From Pseudomonadota bacterium (GTDB taxonomy: Bacteria > Pseudomonadota > Alphaproteobacteria > Sphingomonadales > Sphingomonadaceae), in NCBI GenBank assembly GCA_021849075.1, contig JAJZTH010000003.1:1-64000 (forward strand): a stretch of 64,000 nt of DNA, given 5' to 3'. The position numbers and the translations under genes are program-made. The notes below the pieces were generated by a model, which had not been told where the DNA came from, did no database searches, and saw only the letters and a program-made list of their open reading frames with translations. Numbering within the stretch: position 1 is the first letter of the stretch; the number at the start of each line of letters is the position of its first letter. This document shows, one piece after another, positions 27,756 to 37,558 of the stretch.

Positions 27756-29518
27756 GCGAGCCACGGCGCATGTCCGTCCGCAAAGGCCAGGACCTGCCGC
27801 CCGAACCGGGCGAGGATGGCATAGAGCAGGGCAAGCGGCTCATCCGCGTTGCGGATGACAAGGGCCTGTCGCTGACCCAGCGGATCGCCAATCATTTCTA
27901 CCTGCTCAGCTGGAAGACGCCAATCCACGGCCGCAAGCTGAAGGGCAAATATCCGCTCAAGCTGCTGGCCGTGCCCGATGACGAAGTGCCCGGTGACGGC
28001 CGCGCCGGCGCGGCGATCCGCGCGGGATACTTCCTGTTCCGGGGGCAGAAACAGCAAATCGCTCCGCTCGATTTTGCGCGCCTGTCGATCAGCCCCGCCT
28101 TTGCCGATTATCTGCACGGTTTCCGCTGGCTGCGCGACCTTTCCAGCAGCGCCACGCGCGAACAGGGCGCGCCGGTCGCCGAGACGGTGATGCGCAAATG
28201 GCTGGAGGCGCATGCCGAAACGCCCAGCGAGCCGGCCTGGCGCGCCGACAATGCCGGCTGGCGATTGCTGTTCTGGACCGCGCATGCGCCGCTGATCCTG
28301 TCTTCGAGCGATCTGGTCTATCGATCGCTGGTGCTCAACTGCATCGCGCGCACCGCCCGCCATCTGGACCGCAGCGCCGACAAGGCGCCGATGGGCCTGC
28401 CGCGCATCGTGGCGTGGAGCGCCATCCTGGCCGCCGCGCTGCTGATCCCCGGCGGCGAAGCCCGGCGCGTTTTTGGTGAAGCGGGCCTGAAGCGCGCGAT
28501 CGACAGCAGTTTCCATCCCGACGGCGGCATCGTGTCGCGATCGCCATTGGCGCAGATGGAGGCGATCATGGCGCTGTCCATGCTGCGCGCCGTCTATGAT
28601 GTGCGGCGCGAAAAGACACCCTTTTGCCTGACCGACGCTCTGGCGCGCGCGGTGCCGGCGCTGCTGGGCCTGACCCATGGCGACGGCGGCCTTGGCAACT
28701 GGCAGGGCGCTGGCGCAATCCCGCCGCAGATGGTGGACGCGGTCGTGATGGCCAGCCGGGTGCGCACCCGCCCGCTGCGGCAGGCGCGCGACTGGGGCTA
28801 TCAGCGGATCGGCGCGGGCAGCACGGTGGTGCAGATCGACGCGGCGCCGCCGCCGGTTGCGCGCGTCGCCGAAGCGGGCTGCGCATCGACCGGCGCAATC
28901 GAGATCAGCGACGGGCCGATGCGCCTGATCGTCAATTGCGGCGGCGCGGCGCTGGAGGGCGCGTGGATTCCCGGCGATCTGGCGCAGGGGCTGCGCACCA
29001 CTGCGGCGCACAGCACGCTGATCCTGAACGACAGCAATAGCACCGCCCTGCTGCCCGACGGCACGCTGGGCAAGGGCGTGACCGAAGTCGAGCTGAACCG
29101 GCAGGAAAGCGACAATGGCAGCCGGCTGGACCTGTCGCATGACGGCTATGTCCGGCGGCTGGGCTATATTCATCGCCGCCTGCTGCTGGTGAGCGGCGAC
29201 GGCAAGGATGTGCGCGGCGAAGATATGCTGACCCCGGCAGAGCGGCGGCGCAAGCCGGCCAAACAGCCGGTGCAGTTGCGTTTCCATCTGGCCCCGGGCG
29301 TCGAGCCGACGCTGACCGCCGATAATCAGGGCGCGTTGCTGCGGATCGACAATGGCGCCCTATGGCAGTTCCGCACCGGCGCGGGGGTACTGAATGTCGA
29401 AGATAGCCTGTGGGTCGACGCCAACGGCCACCCACACCCCACGCACCAGTTGGTGGTGACGAGCGAGGCACTGCCGGGCGGCTCCAGCATCGGATGGATG
29501 TTCAAGCGGATGGGGTGA
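27752..29518 (+). CDS. heparinase II/III-like polysaccharide lyase
   Basis: 588 residues. The N-terminal alpha/alpha barrel (about 90-310) and the C-terminal beta-sandwich (about 320-580) of the heparinase II/III family are recognisable, with ERQAGAP-like segment and [20 protein letters not shown] in the sandwich domain. No signal peptide is apparent, which is odd for a lyase acting on extracellular polysaccharide. GTG at 27752 overlaps rpe; ATG at 27770 is an alternative start. The substrate is unknown; coupling to rpe rather than carbohydrate genes suggests a conserved cytosolic function. Confidence 0.8.
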   Translation: MSEPRRMSVRKGQDLPPEPGEDGIEQGKRLIRVADDKGLSLTQRIANHFYLLSWKTPIHGRKLKGKYPLKLLAVPDDEVPGDGRAGAAIRAGYFLFRGQKQQIAPLDFARLSISPAFADYLHGFRWLRDLSSSATREQGAPVAETVMRKWLEAHAETPSEPAWRADNAGWRLLFWTAHAPLILSSSDLVYRSLVLNCIARTARHLDRSADKAPMGLPRIVAWSAILAAALLIPGGEARRVFGEAGLKRAIDSSFHPDGGIVSRSPLAQMEAIMALSMLRAVYDVRREKTPFCLTDALARAVPALLGLTHGDGGLGNWQGAGAIPPQMVDAVVMASRVRTRPLRQARDWGYQRIGAGSTVVQIDAAPPPVARVAEAGCASTGAIEISDGPMRLIVNCGGAALEGAWIPGDLAQGLRTTAAHSTLILNDSNSTALLPDGTLGKGVTEVELNRQESDNGSRLDLSHDGYVRRLGYIHRRLLLVSGDGKDVRGEDMLTPAERRRKPAKQPVQLRFHLAPGVEPTLTADNQGALLRIDNGALWQFRTGAGVLNVEDSLWVDANGHPHPTHQLVVTSEALPGGSSIGWMFKRMG

Positions 29519-29561
29519 TGCCGCCCAAAGGAATTGGGTAATTTGAGAAGATATTGGGCGA

Positions 29562-30635
29562 TCAGGCCGGGTCGGGTGATACCGACAGCTTGCCGATCGC
29601 CCATGCCGCCGCTTCCGCCACGACGGGATCGTCGTCGCCGGTCAGCGGATGCAAGCGGGATAGCAGGCGCGGGTCGCCGCTGTTGCCGGCTGCGATAGCC
29701 GCGTTGCGGACCATGCGGTTGCGGCCGATGCGTTTGATAGGCGAGCCGGAGAAAATCTCGCGGAAGGTCGCATCGTCAAGATCGAGCAGGTCGCCGATCG
29801 CGGGCGCGGCCAGTTCCGCCCGGCCGACGAACGCCCGGTTGGCCGCCGCCGCGTCGGCGAACTTGTTCCATGGGCAGACCGCCAGGCAATCGTCGCAGCC
29901 ATAGACGCGGTTGCCGATCCCCGCGCGTAACGCCTCCGGGATCGGTCCCTTATGTTCGATGGTGAGGTAGGAAATGCAGCGCCGGGCGTCGACCATATAG
30001 GGCGCGGGGAAGGCGTCTGTCGGGCAGGCCGCCTGGCAGGCGGTGCAACTGCCGCAATGGTCGCGTTCCGGCCCGTCGGCCGCCAGCGCAAGTTCTGTGT
30101 AGATCGCGCCCAGGAACAGCCAGCTGCCATGGTCGCGGCTGACGAGATTGCTATGCTTGCCCTGCCAGCCCAGGCCCGCGCCCTGGCCCAACGGCTTTTC
30201 CATGACGGGCGCGGTGTCCACGAAGACTTTCAACGCGCTCGGCTGCTGTTCCACCAGCCAGCGGGCCAGCGCCTTCAGCGCCTTTTTGACGACGTCATGA
30301 TAATCCTTGCCCTGCGCATAAACGGAGAAGCGCGCGCGGTCAGGCACATCGGCCAGCGCCAGCGGATCGCGCCCCGGCGCATAGCTCATCCCCAGCATGA
30401 TGACGCTGCGCACATCGGGCCATAATCCTTTGGGCGATCCGCGCTGTTCGGCGCGATCCTCCATCCACAGCATGTCGCCATGATGGCCCGCCTCCAGCCA
30501 CTGCCGCAGCCGTTCCCCGGTTTTGGGCGCGACATCAGCCGGCGCAATGCGGCAGGCGGCAAAGCCCAGCCGCAGCGCTTCCGCCTTCAGGCGCTGTTCC
30601 AAGGTTTCGGCCAAGGTTTCAGTAGGCACAGGCAC
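29562..30635 (-). CDS. queG: epoxyqueuosine reductase
   Basis: 357 residues. Two [4Fe-4S] motifs are present: [16 protein letters not shown] and [13 protein letters not shown]. The N-terminal cobalamin-binding domain has the [14 protein letters not shown] segment, and a HEAT-like C-terminal end follows. It performs the last step of queuosine synthesis in tRNA. Starts with GTG at 30635. Divergent from the ABC transporter genes by 22 bases. Confidence 0.93.
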   Translation of the reverse strand: MPVPTETLAETLEQRLKAEALRLGFAACRIAPADVAPKTGERLRQWLEAGHHGDMLWMEDRAEQRGSPKGLWPDVRSVIMLGMSYAPGRDPLALADVPDRARFSVYAQGKDYHDVVKKALKALARWLVEQQPSALKVFVDTAPVMEKPLGQGAGLGWQGKHSNLVSRDHGSWLFLGAIYTELALAADGPERDHCGSCTACQAACPTDAFPAPYMVDARRCISYLTIEHKGPIPEALRAGIGNRVYGCDDCLAVCPWNKFADAAAANRAFVGRAELAAPAIGDLLDLDDATFREIFSGSPIKRIGRNRMVRNAAIAAGNSGDPRLLSRLHPLTGDDDPVVAEAAAWAIGKLSVSPDPA

Positions 30636-30657
30636 GGGTCCAGACTATCAGGGCGGA

Positions 30658-31635
30658 ATGATCGGCGACATATCGGCATCGTCCACCGCTGCACCCTCCG
30701 CCTATGCCGTCGAAGGCCATGGGCTTGTCAAGACATTCGGCGCTTTCCGCGCGGTCGACGGCGTCGACATCGCGGTGCCGGCCGGGTCCATCTATGGCGT
30801 GCTGGGCCCCAATGGCGCGGGCAAGACCACCTTGCTGCGGACCTTGCTGGGCATCATCGACCCGGACGAGGGCGAACGCCGCCTGCTGGGCGAGACGCAG
30901 CCGCTGCGCATGGCGCGCGAAGTAGGCTATTTGCCCGAGGAGCGCGGCCTTTATCCGTCAATGAAGGCGTTTGAAGCGATCGCCTTCATGGGCGCGCTGC
31001 GCGGCCTGCCGCTGAGGACCGGGCGGGAACGGGCGAAGGCGATGCTGGACAATCATGGCATGGGCGCGGCGATCGACAAGCCGATCCGGCAATTGTCGAA
31101 GGGCATGGCGCAGACAGTGCAATTATTCGGTACGATCGTGCATGAGCCGCGCCTGATCGTGCTGGACGAACCTTTTTCCGGGCTGGACGCGATCAATCAG
31201 GAAAAGCTGGAGGCGCTGATCCGCGAACAGGCGCGGCGCGGCGTCACCATCCTGTTTTCTACCCATGTCATCGCCCATGCCGAACGATTGTGCGAGCGCA
31301 TCGCCATCGTTGCAGGCGGACGCATCCGGTTCGAGGGCACGCCCGGCGACGCGCGCGACCAGTTGCGGTCGCAGGTACGGCTGCGCACCCGCACCAGCGA
31401 CGGGGCCTGGCGGCGCGCTTTGCCCGCCGACACCATGGCGGAGGAAGGAGCATGGCATTTCGCCCTGCCCGATGAAGGGATTGAGCCTTTGCTGCGCGCG
31501 CTGATCGACGGACAGGCGGGAATCGAAAGCCTGTCGATCGAACGACCTGGCCTGCACGACGCCTTTGTCGCGATCGCCGGCGCGGCGATCGCGCAGCAGA
31601 TGCGACGGGATGACGCGCCGGAGGAAGACGCATGA
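30658..31635 (+). CDS. ABC transporter ATP-binding protein (Nat-type)
   Basis: 325 residues. Walker A GPNGAGKTT, signature LSKGMAQ, Walker B LIVLDEPFSGLD and H-loop STHV are intact, and a C-terminal accessory domain follows (about 225-320). The closest description is the sodium or drug-export NatA type. ATG at 30658 is preceded by GGGCGGA. Its stop overlaps the permease start by four bases. Confidence 0.88.
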   Translation: MIGDISASSTAAPSAYAVEGHGLVKTFGAFRAVDGVDIAVPAGSIYGVLGPNGAGKTTLLRTLLGIIDPDEGERRLLGETQPLRMAREVGYLPEERGLYPSMKAFEAIAFMGALRGLPLRTGRERAKAMLDNHGMGAAIDKPIRQLSKGMAQTVQLFGTIVHEPRLIVLDEPFSGLDAINQEKLEALIREQARRGVTILFSTHVIAHAERLCERIAIVAGGRIRFEGTPGDARDQLRSQVRLRTRTSDGAWRRALPADTMAEEGAWHFALPDEGIEPLLRALIDGQAGIESLSIERPGLHDAFVAIAGAAIAQQMRRDDAPEEDA

Positions 31636-32822
31636 TGCAATTGTGGCGCGCCGCCTTCGTCATCGCCCGGCGGGATTTCACCGCCGTCGTGCTGTCCCGC
31701 ACTTTCATCCTGTTCCTGCTGGGACCATTGCTGCCGATCCTGATCGGTTTCGCTTTTGGCGGCCTGGGCGACAAAATTTCCTCCACCGACCTGCGCCCGG
31801 TAGTGGGCGTAGCGATGTCGGCGCAGGACAATGCAGCGCTGATGCGCGCGCATGATCGGCTGGCGCAGCGAATGGGGGATCAGACCCTGCCACGCCTGCG
31901 CCCCGCGCCCGCCACGCCCAGCCCACGCATCCAGCTGGCCCGCCCTGATTCGGAGGTGGTGGCGATTTTGACTGGCACGCTCGCCCGTCCGGTGCTGACC
32001 GGGAAAGCGCAGGATCTGGACCGGCTCCAAGGCGATATCGGCCTGCTGTCCACCGCAGCGCTGGCCGAACGATCGCTGCAATTCGTGACGATCGAGCGGG
32101 AGGAGGTGGCGACCAGCCTGGGCGCACAGGCGCAGGCGCGCCTGATCATCGGCCGCATCGCGCAGGTCGTGATGTTCTTTCTCACCATATTGCTGGCGGG
32201 CATGATCCTGTCCAATCTGGTCGAGGAAAAGACCAACAAGATTATCGAAATCCTCGCCGCCGCCGTGCCGATCGATGCGATTTTCCTGGGCAAGCTGATG
32301 GCCATGCTGGCGATGAGCTTCGTGGGCATCGCCTTTTGGGGCGGGACCGCCTTCGCCATCTTCCTGGCGCTGCATGACGGCGGCGGGGCGTTGCCCGCGC
32401 CGGCGGTGGGCTGGCCGATCTTCCTGATTCTAGCGGTGCTCTATTTCGCCATGGCCTATACGCTGCTGGGATCGCTGTTTTTGGGGATCGGCGCGCAGGC
32501 GGCGACAGTGCGCGAAGTGCAGACGCTCAACATGCCGATCACCATGGGGCAGATGCTGATCTTCTTCTTCGCCAGCTATGCGGTCGACCATATGGGATCG
32601 CCGGCGGAACTGGCGGCGTGCATCTTCCCGTTCAGTTCGCCCTTCGCGATGATCGCGCGGGCCGGGCAGGATGCGGCGCTGTGGCCGCATCTGGTGGCGC
32701 TGGTCTGGCAGGCGGCCTTCGTGGCGCTGATCATCCGGGTGGGGGTGCTGCTGTTCCGTCGTCATGTGATGCAGTCGGGTGGGCGCTGGTGGCGAAATTT
32801 GTTCAGGCCGGCGACAGGCTGA
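31632..32822 (+). CDS. ABC transporter permease (Nat/ABC-2 type)
   Basis: 396 residues. One N-terminal membrane helix, a large periplasmic domain (about 45-170), then five C-terminal helices (VVMFFLTILLAGMILSNLV, LMAMLAMSFVGIAFWGGTAF and others) give the NatB/ABC-2 topology. EEKTNKIIEILAA is the family's cytosolic coupling segment. It forms an exporter with the ATPase encoded just before it; substrate unknown. Confidence 0.87.
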   Translation: MMQLWRAAFVIARRDFTAVVLSRTFILFLLGPLLPILIGFAFGGLGDKISSTDLRPVVGVAMSAQDNAALMRAHDRLAQRMGDQTLPRLRPAPATPSPRIQLARPDSEVVAILTGTLARPVLTGKAQDLDRLQGDIGLLSTAALAERSLQFVTIEREEVATSLGAQAQARLIIGRIAQVVMFFLTILLAGMILSNLVEEKTNKIIEILAAAVPIDAIFLGKLMAMLAMSFVGIAFWGGTAFAIFLALHDGGGALPAPAVGWPIFLILAVLYFAMAYTLLGSLFLGIGAQAATVREVQTLNMPITMGQMLIFFFASYAVDHMGSPAELAACIFPFSSPFAMIARAGQDAALWPHLVALVWQAAFVALIIRVGVLLFRRHVMQSGGRWWRNLFRPATG

Positions 32823-32841
32823 ACCCGATAGACAGGGTGAC

Positions 32842-33318
32842 ATGAACCGGCGGCATTTCCTGTGTGGCGTCGCGACCGGCGTTACCGCTCTGGCCTTTTG
32901 GCAGTTCCTTCCCGGCGAGGCGGAGGCGGCCTATCCCTTTGTCCTGACCGACGCGCAGTGGAAGGCCCGGCTCAGCCCCTGGGCCTATAAGGTGCTGCGC
33001 CAGCAGGCGACCGAATATCCCGGCACCAGCCCGCTGAACGAGGAGCATCGCGCCGGCATCTTCGCTTGCGCCGGATGCGGGCAAAGGCTCTTCAGTTCGA
33101 AGACCAAGTTCGACAGCGGCACTGGCTGGCCAAGTTTCTGGGCGGCCCTGCCCAAGGCGGTGGGCACCAGCCGCGATCTGGGGCTGGGCGAGGTCCGCAC
33201 CGAAGTCCATTGCGCGCGGTGCGGCGGGCATCTGGGCCATGTCTTCGACGATGGCCCGCGCCCGACCGGCAAGCGTTATTGCATGAACGGCGTGGCGATG
33301 CGCTTCAGTCCCGCCTGA
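32842..33318 (+). CDS. msrB: peptide-methionine (R)-S-oxide reductase with Tat-type signal
   Basis: 158 residues. Catalytic Cys147 in RYCMNG and zinc ligands Cys76, Cys79, Cys124 and Cys127 are all present. The N-terminus MNRRHFLCGVATGVTALAFW carries a twin-arginine RRxFL motif and a hydrophobic run, so the enzyme is probably periplasmic or membrane-anchored, unusual for MsrB since most are cytosolic. It lies 19 bases downstream of the ABC exporter. Its last 14 bases overlap the opposite gene ending at 33305. Confidence 0.9.
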   Translation: MNRRHFLCGVATGVTALAFWQFLPGEAEAAYPFVLTDAQWKARLSPWAYKVLRQQATEYPGTSPLNEEHRAGIFACAGCGQRLFSSKTKFDSGTGWPSFWAALPKAVGTSRDLGLGEVRTEVHCARCGGHLGHVFDDGPRPTGKRYCMNGVAMRFSPA

Positions 33319-35125
33319 TGCGGTAGATGTGCAGCGGCGCGTTGGCCTGCAACGGCTCCAGCCAGTCGGGCGTGCGCCCTTTCGCCAGCATCGCAGCAAG
33401 GCCATTCGGCGCGATCTTGATGTAGGAACGATATTCGTTGAGATCGTCGCAGGTCAGCAGATAGTCCGCGCCCTTTCCCCGGTCGACGCCGGCGATGATC
33501 GCCCGCGCCGCATCCGGCCGTGCGGTATAGGCGCGGATGACCGTCGTGATGCCGCTGGCGTTGCGATGATGGCCGGTCGCGACGATCCGGTGAGGAGTCC
33601 GCACCAAAATCGTTGGCCCGATGTCGAGCGGCGCGAACAGCAAGGATGGCGGCAGGACGCGCACGTCGCGCATCAACATGCCGGGGCTACAGGTGAGTTC
33701 CTTTTTCGGGGCGGCGTCTGCCGGGCTTTCGAACAAGGTGGCGACGCCCACCCAAACCGCGCTGAGGCCGAAGGGCGTCAGCACCGCGATCGACACTGTG
33801 CCGAATATGCGAACAGCCGAGCGGGACGATGCCTGAATTTTGGCGACCAGCGTCAGCACCAGCCATGACAGGCCGGGGATCGCCAGCAGATGGGCGACGG
33901 ACAGCGCGCGCATGACCATGACGGCGACCAGCGTCGCGCCGGCAAGCAGCAAGGCCATGATCAGCCAGCGGGTCAGCGCCTGCGCATCCGTGCGATGCGC
34001 ATAGGCGGCGATCAGGGTCGCCACCAGTCCGCCGATCGGCGGCACGATAATCACGCCCATGCGGAAGGGTTCCTGTTCCCAAACCGGGCGGCCTTCCATG
34101 ATCGCCATATACCAGACGCGATAGGCGAGCGGCCCCAGCGTCTGAAACGGATCGCCCGACAGGCAGGGACCGCCGACCAGCAGCAGCGTGACGATGGCCG
34201 CGCCTGCGCCGACGCCGCCCACGATCAGGCGGCGGCGCCAGTCGCCATGGCCGACAAGCCGGTCCGCGATCGGCATCGCGATGGCCAGCGCCACCAGCGG
34301 AAAGAGATAGGGCACCGTCAGCGCGTCACACTGGACCGCATGGAGCGAGACAAGACCGCGCGTCGCGACCGCCAGCGTGAGGCCGGCCGCGCCCAGAATC
34401 GCGGCCGCCCAAACCATCCGAGCCGTGTCATTCGCCGATCGCAGATGCAATATGCCCGCTGCGCCCAGGAAAAAGGCGACATAAGGCAGCCCCTCGCTGG
34501 ATATGGCGAGCCAGGTCGCAAGCGCCCCGCCCATGACGATGCCGCCCCGGCGCGCGCGCGGATCAAACAGGCCGCACAGCGCAAAGGCCGACAGCATGAT
34601 CTGCCAGCCATGATGATCGATGCGATAGGGCGGAAATTGCACCAGAATGGACGGCGTGGTCAGCAGCATGGCCGTGCCGAGCAGCGCGGCGGGACGCCCG
34701 CCTATCCATTTATTGCCGATATAGGTGGCGAAGGTCAGCCCGCCCAGCAGCAGCAGCGGCACGATCAGCGTCGCGAGCAGTTCGGCCGTGACCGGCCCGA
34801 ACAGCGGCCGGGCGATAAGGATCATGGCGGCGATCGGCAGATCGACGATTCGCGACCAGTGCATCGGCGCGCCGTCGGGCGGATTGACGCGATATTGGGT
34901 GACGTCGAACCAGGACTGGCCAGCGATCCAGTCGCGCACTTCTTCAAGTCGCAAGGCATCGTCGGGATCGAAGAAGTTGACCTGGGTCATCGGCCAGCCC
35001 CGGGCGAGCAGCACCACGCAGCAGATCAGCCAGCCCAGAAGGGCGATCCGGCCGGAATGGCGCAGCCAGTTTGCCGGCGCAGCGCCGTCAGGCAGGGGCG
35101 AAGACGCTATATTTGCGGATCGCAT
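33305..35125 (-). CDS. polytopic membrane protein, GT-C-like
   Basis: 606 residues with about 12 predicted helices and a soluble C-terminal end. Near the N-terminus FDPDDALRLEEVRDWIAGQ and MHWSRIVDLPIAA resemble the acidic and MHWSR motifs of GT-C fold lipid-linked glycosyltransferases. The start at 35125 has GGAG six bases upstream and overlaps the end of gtrA by 38 bases. It is the third gene of a cassette with GtrA and an FAD oxidoreductase, suggesting polyprenyl-linked sugar transfer across the membrane; activity is not proven. Confidence 0.65.
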   Translation of the reverse strand: MRSANIASSPLPDGAAPANWLRHSGRIALLGWLICCVVLLARGWPMTQVNFFDPDDALRLEEVRDWIAGQSWFDVTQYRVNPPDGAPMHWSRIVDLPIAAMILIARPLFGPVTAELLATLIVPLLLLGGLTFATYIGNKWIGGRPAALLGTAMLLTTPSILVQFPPYRIDHHGWQIMLSAFALCGLFDPRARRGGIVMGGALATWLAISSEGLPYVAFFLGAAGILHLRSANDTARMVWAAAILGAAGLTLAVATRGLVSLHAVQCDALTVPYLFPLVALAIAMPIADRLVGHGDWRRRLIVGGVGAGAAIVTLLLVGGPCLSGDPFQTLGPLAYRVWYMAIMEGRPVWEQEPFRMGVIIVPPIGGLVATLIAAYAHRTDAQALTRWLIMALLLAGATLVAVMVMRALSVAHLLAIPGLSWLVLTLVAKIQASSRSAVRIFGTVSIAVLTPFGLSAVWVGVATLFESPADAAPKKELTCSPGMLMRDVRVLPPSLLFAPLDIGPTILVRTPHRIVATGHHRNASGITTVIRAYTARPDAARAIIAGVDRGKGADYLLTCDDLNEYRSYIKIAPNGLAAMLAKGRTPDWLEPLQANAPLHIYRIRRD

Positions 35126-35504
35126 AGACGGCTCCAAAACTGACCGGAATGGCGACGAGCTTTGAAGCGGCATGCCCAAGGCCCAGACGGGACAAGATTT
35201 CTATGATGGCGACCGTCGCCAACAGGCCAACAAGGGCGCTGGCGACGAAGGCAAGGCGCTGCGCATGGCTGGGCCGTTCGCACAGGAAGACGAAGCGCGT
35301 GCTGATGATCCAATGCAGCAACAGCCCCGCCCCATAGCCGCCTGTCGCAGCGACGGCATTGGGCAACCCCGCCCGCGTCAGGCCCAGAAACAGGGCCATG
35401 TCCAACGCCAGCGCGCAGATGCTGGCGATCAGGTAACGCAGCATGGTGAAGCGTTCGCTGATCGCACTGGCGCGCTGTACGAACGCCTGCAGCAGGCTGT
35501 TCAC
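35088..35504 (-). CDS. GtrA family protein
   Basis: 138 residues with four predicted helices (LRYLIASICALALDMALFLGL, AATGGYGAGLLLHWIISTRFVF and others). GtrA proteins move or support lipid-linked sugars in the membrane. GTG at 35504 starts four bases after the upstream oxidoreductase stop; ATG at 35444 is an alternative. Its end overlaps the GT-C-like gene. Confidence 0.8.
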   Translation of the reverse strand: MNSLLQAFVQRASAISERFTMLRYLIASICALALDMALFLGLTRAGLPNAVAATGGYGAGLLLHWIISTRFVFLCERPSHAQRLAFVASALVGLLATVAIIEILSRLGLGHAASKLVAIPVSFGAVYAIRKYSVFAPA

Positions 35505-35508
35505 CGGA

Positions 35509-37074
35509 TCAGGCGGCCTTCAACCGCGATGGCACGGCGCGGACGCTGCCGAGCGCGGCCTGCGCATCGGCGTCGGATCCGGCAATCTGGCCTTCATCGC
35601 CCGCCTCATGATATTCGGCGTCTTCGTTGACCTGCCATACGTCATGGACGCGCTTGCCCGCGACGATGTTACGCACGGTCAACATCGCCGTCATCATCGC
35701 ATGGTCCTGATTATTATAGCGGTGCATGCCGTTGCGACCGACCATGTGCAGCGTGGGATAGCGCGCTTCCAGTTCGGTACGCATCGCCAGCACATTGGCG
35801 GCATAAGCGTCGTCATAGACCGGATAGGCTTTTTCCTGCCGCACGACGGCGCCGCCAACCACATCATCGGGGTTGCACAGGCCCAGCGTCGCCATTTCCT
35901 TGGTCGCCAGCGCGATCAGATCGGCATCGTCAGAGGCCCAAAGGCCGTCGCCTTCGAAGCAGAAATATTCCAGGCCCACACAGGCGAGCGTTGGATCCGG
36001 CACCATTTCGGGCGACCAGCTGCGGAAATTCTGGATGCGGCCGACCTGCACCTTGGGATCGTGGATATAAATCCAGTTGTCGGGGAAGATATCCTGCCCC
36101 TTCACCATCAGCGCCACGGTCAGGAAGTCGCGATATTTAAGGTCCATCGCCGCCGGCAGGGTCGCGGGCAGCGGATGGATGCGGCCGGCCAGTTCGCGCA
36201 TCGGCGCGGAACTGATGACATGGGCGGCGTTGATGGCGACATCGCCATCCGGCCCTTCGGCGATCAACCGCCATGCGCCGGTCGCCTGATCTTCCTCCAG
36301 CCGCTTGAAGCTGTGCGCCATCAGCACCTGATTGCCGCCGGCAACCACCTTGTCGCGGGCGGCCTCCCACATCATGCCAGGGCCAAGCCGCGGATAGCGG
36401 AAGCTTTCCAGCAGCGTCTTGGTCGCCATGCCGTCATTGGGCTTTTTGTTGAGGCCGAGCGAACGCTTCAGGCCATCGGTCACGGCGCCCCACAGCGACA
36501 GGCCCTTGATGCGCTGCGCCGCCCAGTCGGCCGACATTTCATCGCACGGCATGCCCCAGACCTTCTCCGTATAGGTTTTGAAGAAGATCGAGAAGAGCTT
36601 GTGGCCAAAGGCGTTGACGGTCCAGTCCTGGAACGACTTCACATTGCGATTGGGGAAGAGCCGCGCCTTGGCGAAGCTCGCCATGCAGAGCGTGGAGCGC
36701 CAGATGCCCAGATTCCACAGTGCTTCGAAGGCGCGCAGCGGATAGCTGTAATATTTGCCTTCATAATAGATGCGGCTCATGCGCGGGCGCTGAATGAAAT
36801 CGTCGGGCAGGATTTCATTCCACAGGTCCACGACCTGCTGCGATTTCGAAAAGAAACGATGCCCGCCAATATCGAATCGAAAACCGTCCAGTTCGACCGT
36901 GCGGCTGATGCCGCCGACATAGACGGGGTCTTTTTCGATCACAGAAACGGTATAACCCTGTTTCGTCAGCAAATAGGCGGCGGTGAGGCCGGCTGGCCCG
37001 GCGCCGATGATGGCAACGTCAACGTGTCGGTCGGTACGCGGCATGGCAGGCGATTCCCCCGGATGGTCGTTCAT
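35509..37074 (-). CDS. FAD-dependent oxidoreductase, mutase/amine-oxidase-like
   Basis: 521 residues. DVAIIGAGPAGLTAAYLL is the FAD-binding Rossmann motif; GGHRFFSKSQQ and YPVYDDAYAANV are further conserved segments. The architecture and sequence suit a protoporphyrinogen-oxidase-like or UDP-galactopyranose-mutase-like flavoprotein, and the cassette neighbours favour sugar modification. The start could also be M11 at 37044, which has a better purine run upstream. It precedes gtrA by four bases, so the three genes form one operon. Confidence 0.78.
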   Translation of the reverse strand: MNDHPGESPAMPRTDRHVDVAIIGAGPAGLTAAYLLTKQGYTVSVIEKDPVYVGGISRTVELDGFRFDIGGHRFFSKSQQVVDLWNEILPDDFIQRPRMSRIYYEGKYYSYPLRAFEALWNLGIWRSTLCMASFAKARLFPNRNVKSFQDWTVNAFGHKLFSIFFKTYTEKVWGMPCDEMSADWAAQRIKGLSLWGAVTDGLKRSLGLNKKPNDGMATKTLLESFRYPRLGPGMMWEAARDKVVAGGNQVLMAHSFKRLEEDQATGAWRLIAEGPDGDVAINAAHVISSAPMRELAGRIHPLPATLPAAMDLKYRDFLTVALMVKGQDIFPDNWIYIHDPKVQVGRIQNFRSWSPEMVPDPTLACVGLEYFCFEGDGLWASDDADLIALATKEMATLGLCNPDDVVGGAVVRQEKAYPVYDDAYAANVLAMRTELEARYPTLHMVGRNGMHRYNNQDHAMMTAMLTVRNIVAGKRVHDVWQVNEDAEYHEAGDEGQIAGSDADAQAALGSVRAVPSRLKAA

Positions 37075-37225
37075 GATCCGGTGGATGAAGGAAATCCTCT
37101 AAGGACTGGTTAATGGCCGGTAAGCATGACGGGAGGGAGAAAGCGGGCAGATATGCCGAAGGCCGCCCCACTTGCGCGGAACGGCCCCCTGCAGTCCCCT
37201 TCGTGAGGGGAAGGCTTGAACTGGT

Positions 37226-37558
37226 TCAGCCCTGACGCTGGGCCAGGTTGTTGAGGTCGCTGCGCGCGCCTTCGATCGCGGAGCCGTAGCAGGTGCGATA
37301 ATCGTCCGTCACGGGAATGATGGAGCCGTTGACATAACCGCATACCTGCTTGGATGCGCGGATCAGGCGGGAATCGGCGCGGCGCATGCCGCTGGTGCTG
37401 GCAAGATTGAGGTCCGCCACCGATACGGAGATCGTGCGCGTGGTCGCACCGCTATTGCCATCGACAATCACGTCCATGTCGTTGCTGCCGGCCATCGCCG
37501 CACCGGGAAGGGCAAGGGTGAAAGTGGCGGCCAGCGCCACCAGCGTCTTGTTGATCAT
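37226..37558 (-). CDS. UrcA family protein
   Basis: 110 residues with a signal peptide (MINKTLVALAATFTLALPGA, cleavage after AMA). The mature core (RTISVSVADLNLASTSGMRRADSRLIRASKQVCG and a later TCYGSAIEGAR) is the UrcA pattern common in sphingomonads, with two Cys that may form a disulfide. Periplasmic, function unknown. AGGAG lies eight bases before the start. Confidence 0.8.
   Translation of the reverse strand: MINKTLVALAATFTLALPGAAMAGSNDMDVIVDGNSGATTRTISVSVADLNLASTSGMRRADSRLIRASKQVCGYVNGSIIPVTDDYRTCYGSAIEGARSDLNNLAQRQG

Noticed and set aside
27719..29287. Open frame of over 500 codons opposite the heparinase-like gene
   Set aside because: Translation is low-complexity Arg/Ala/Gln-rich, typical of the reverse strand of GC-rich coding sequence.
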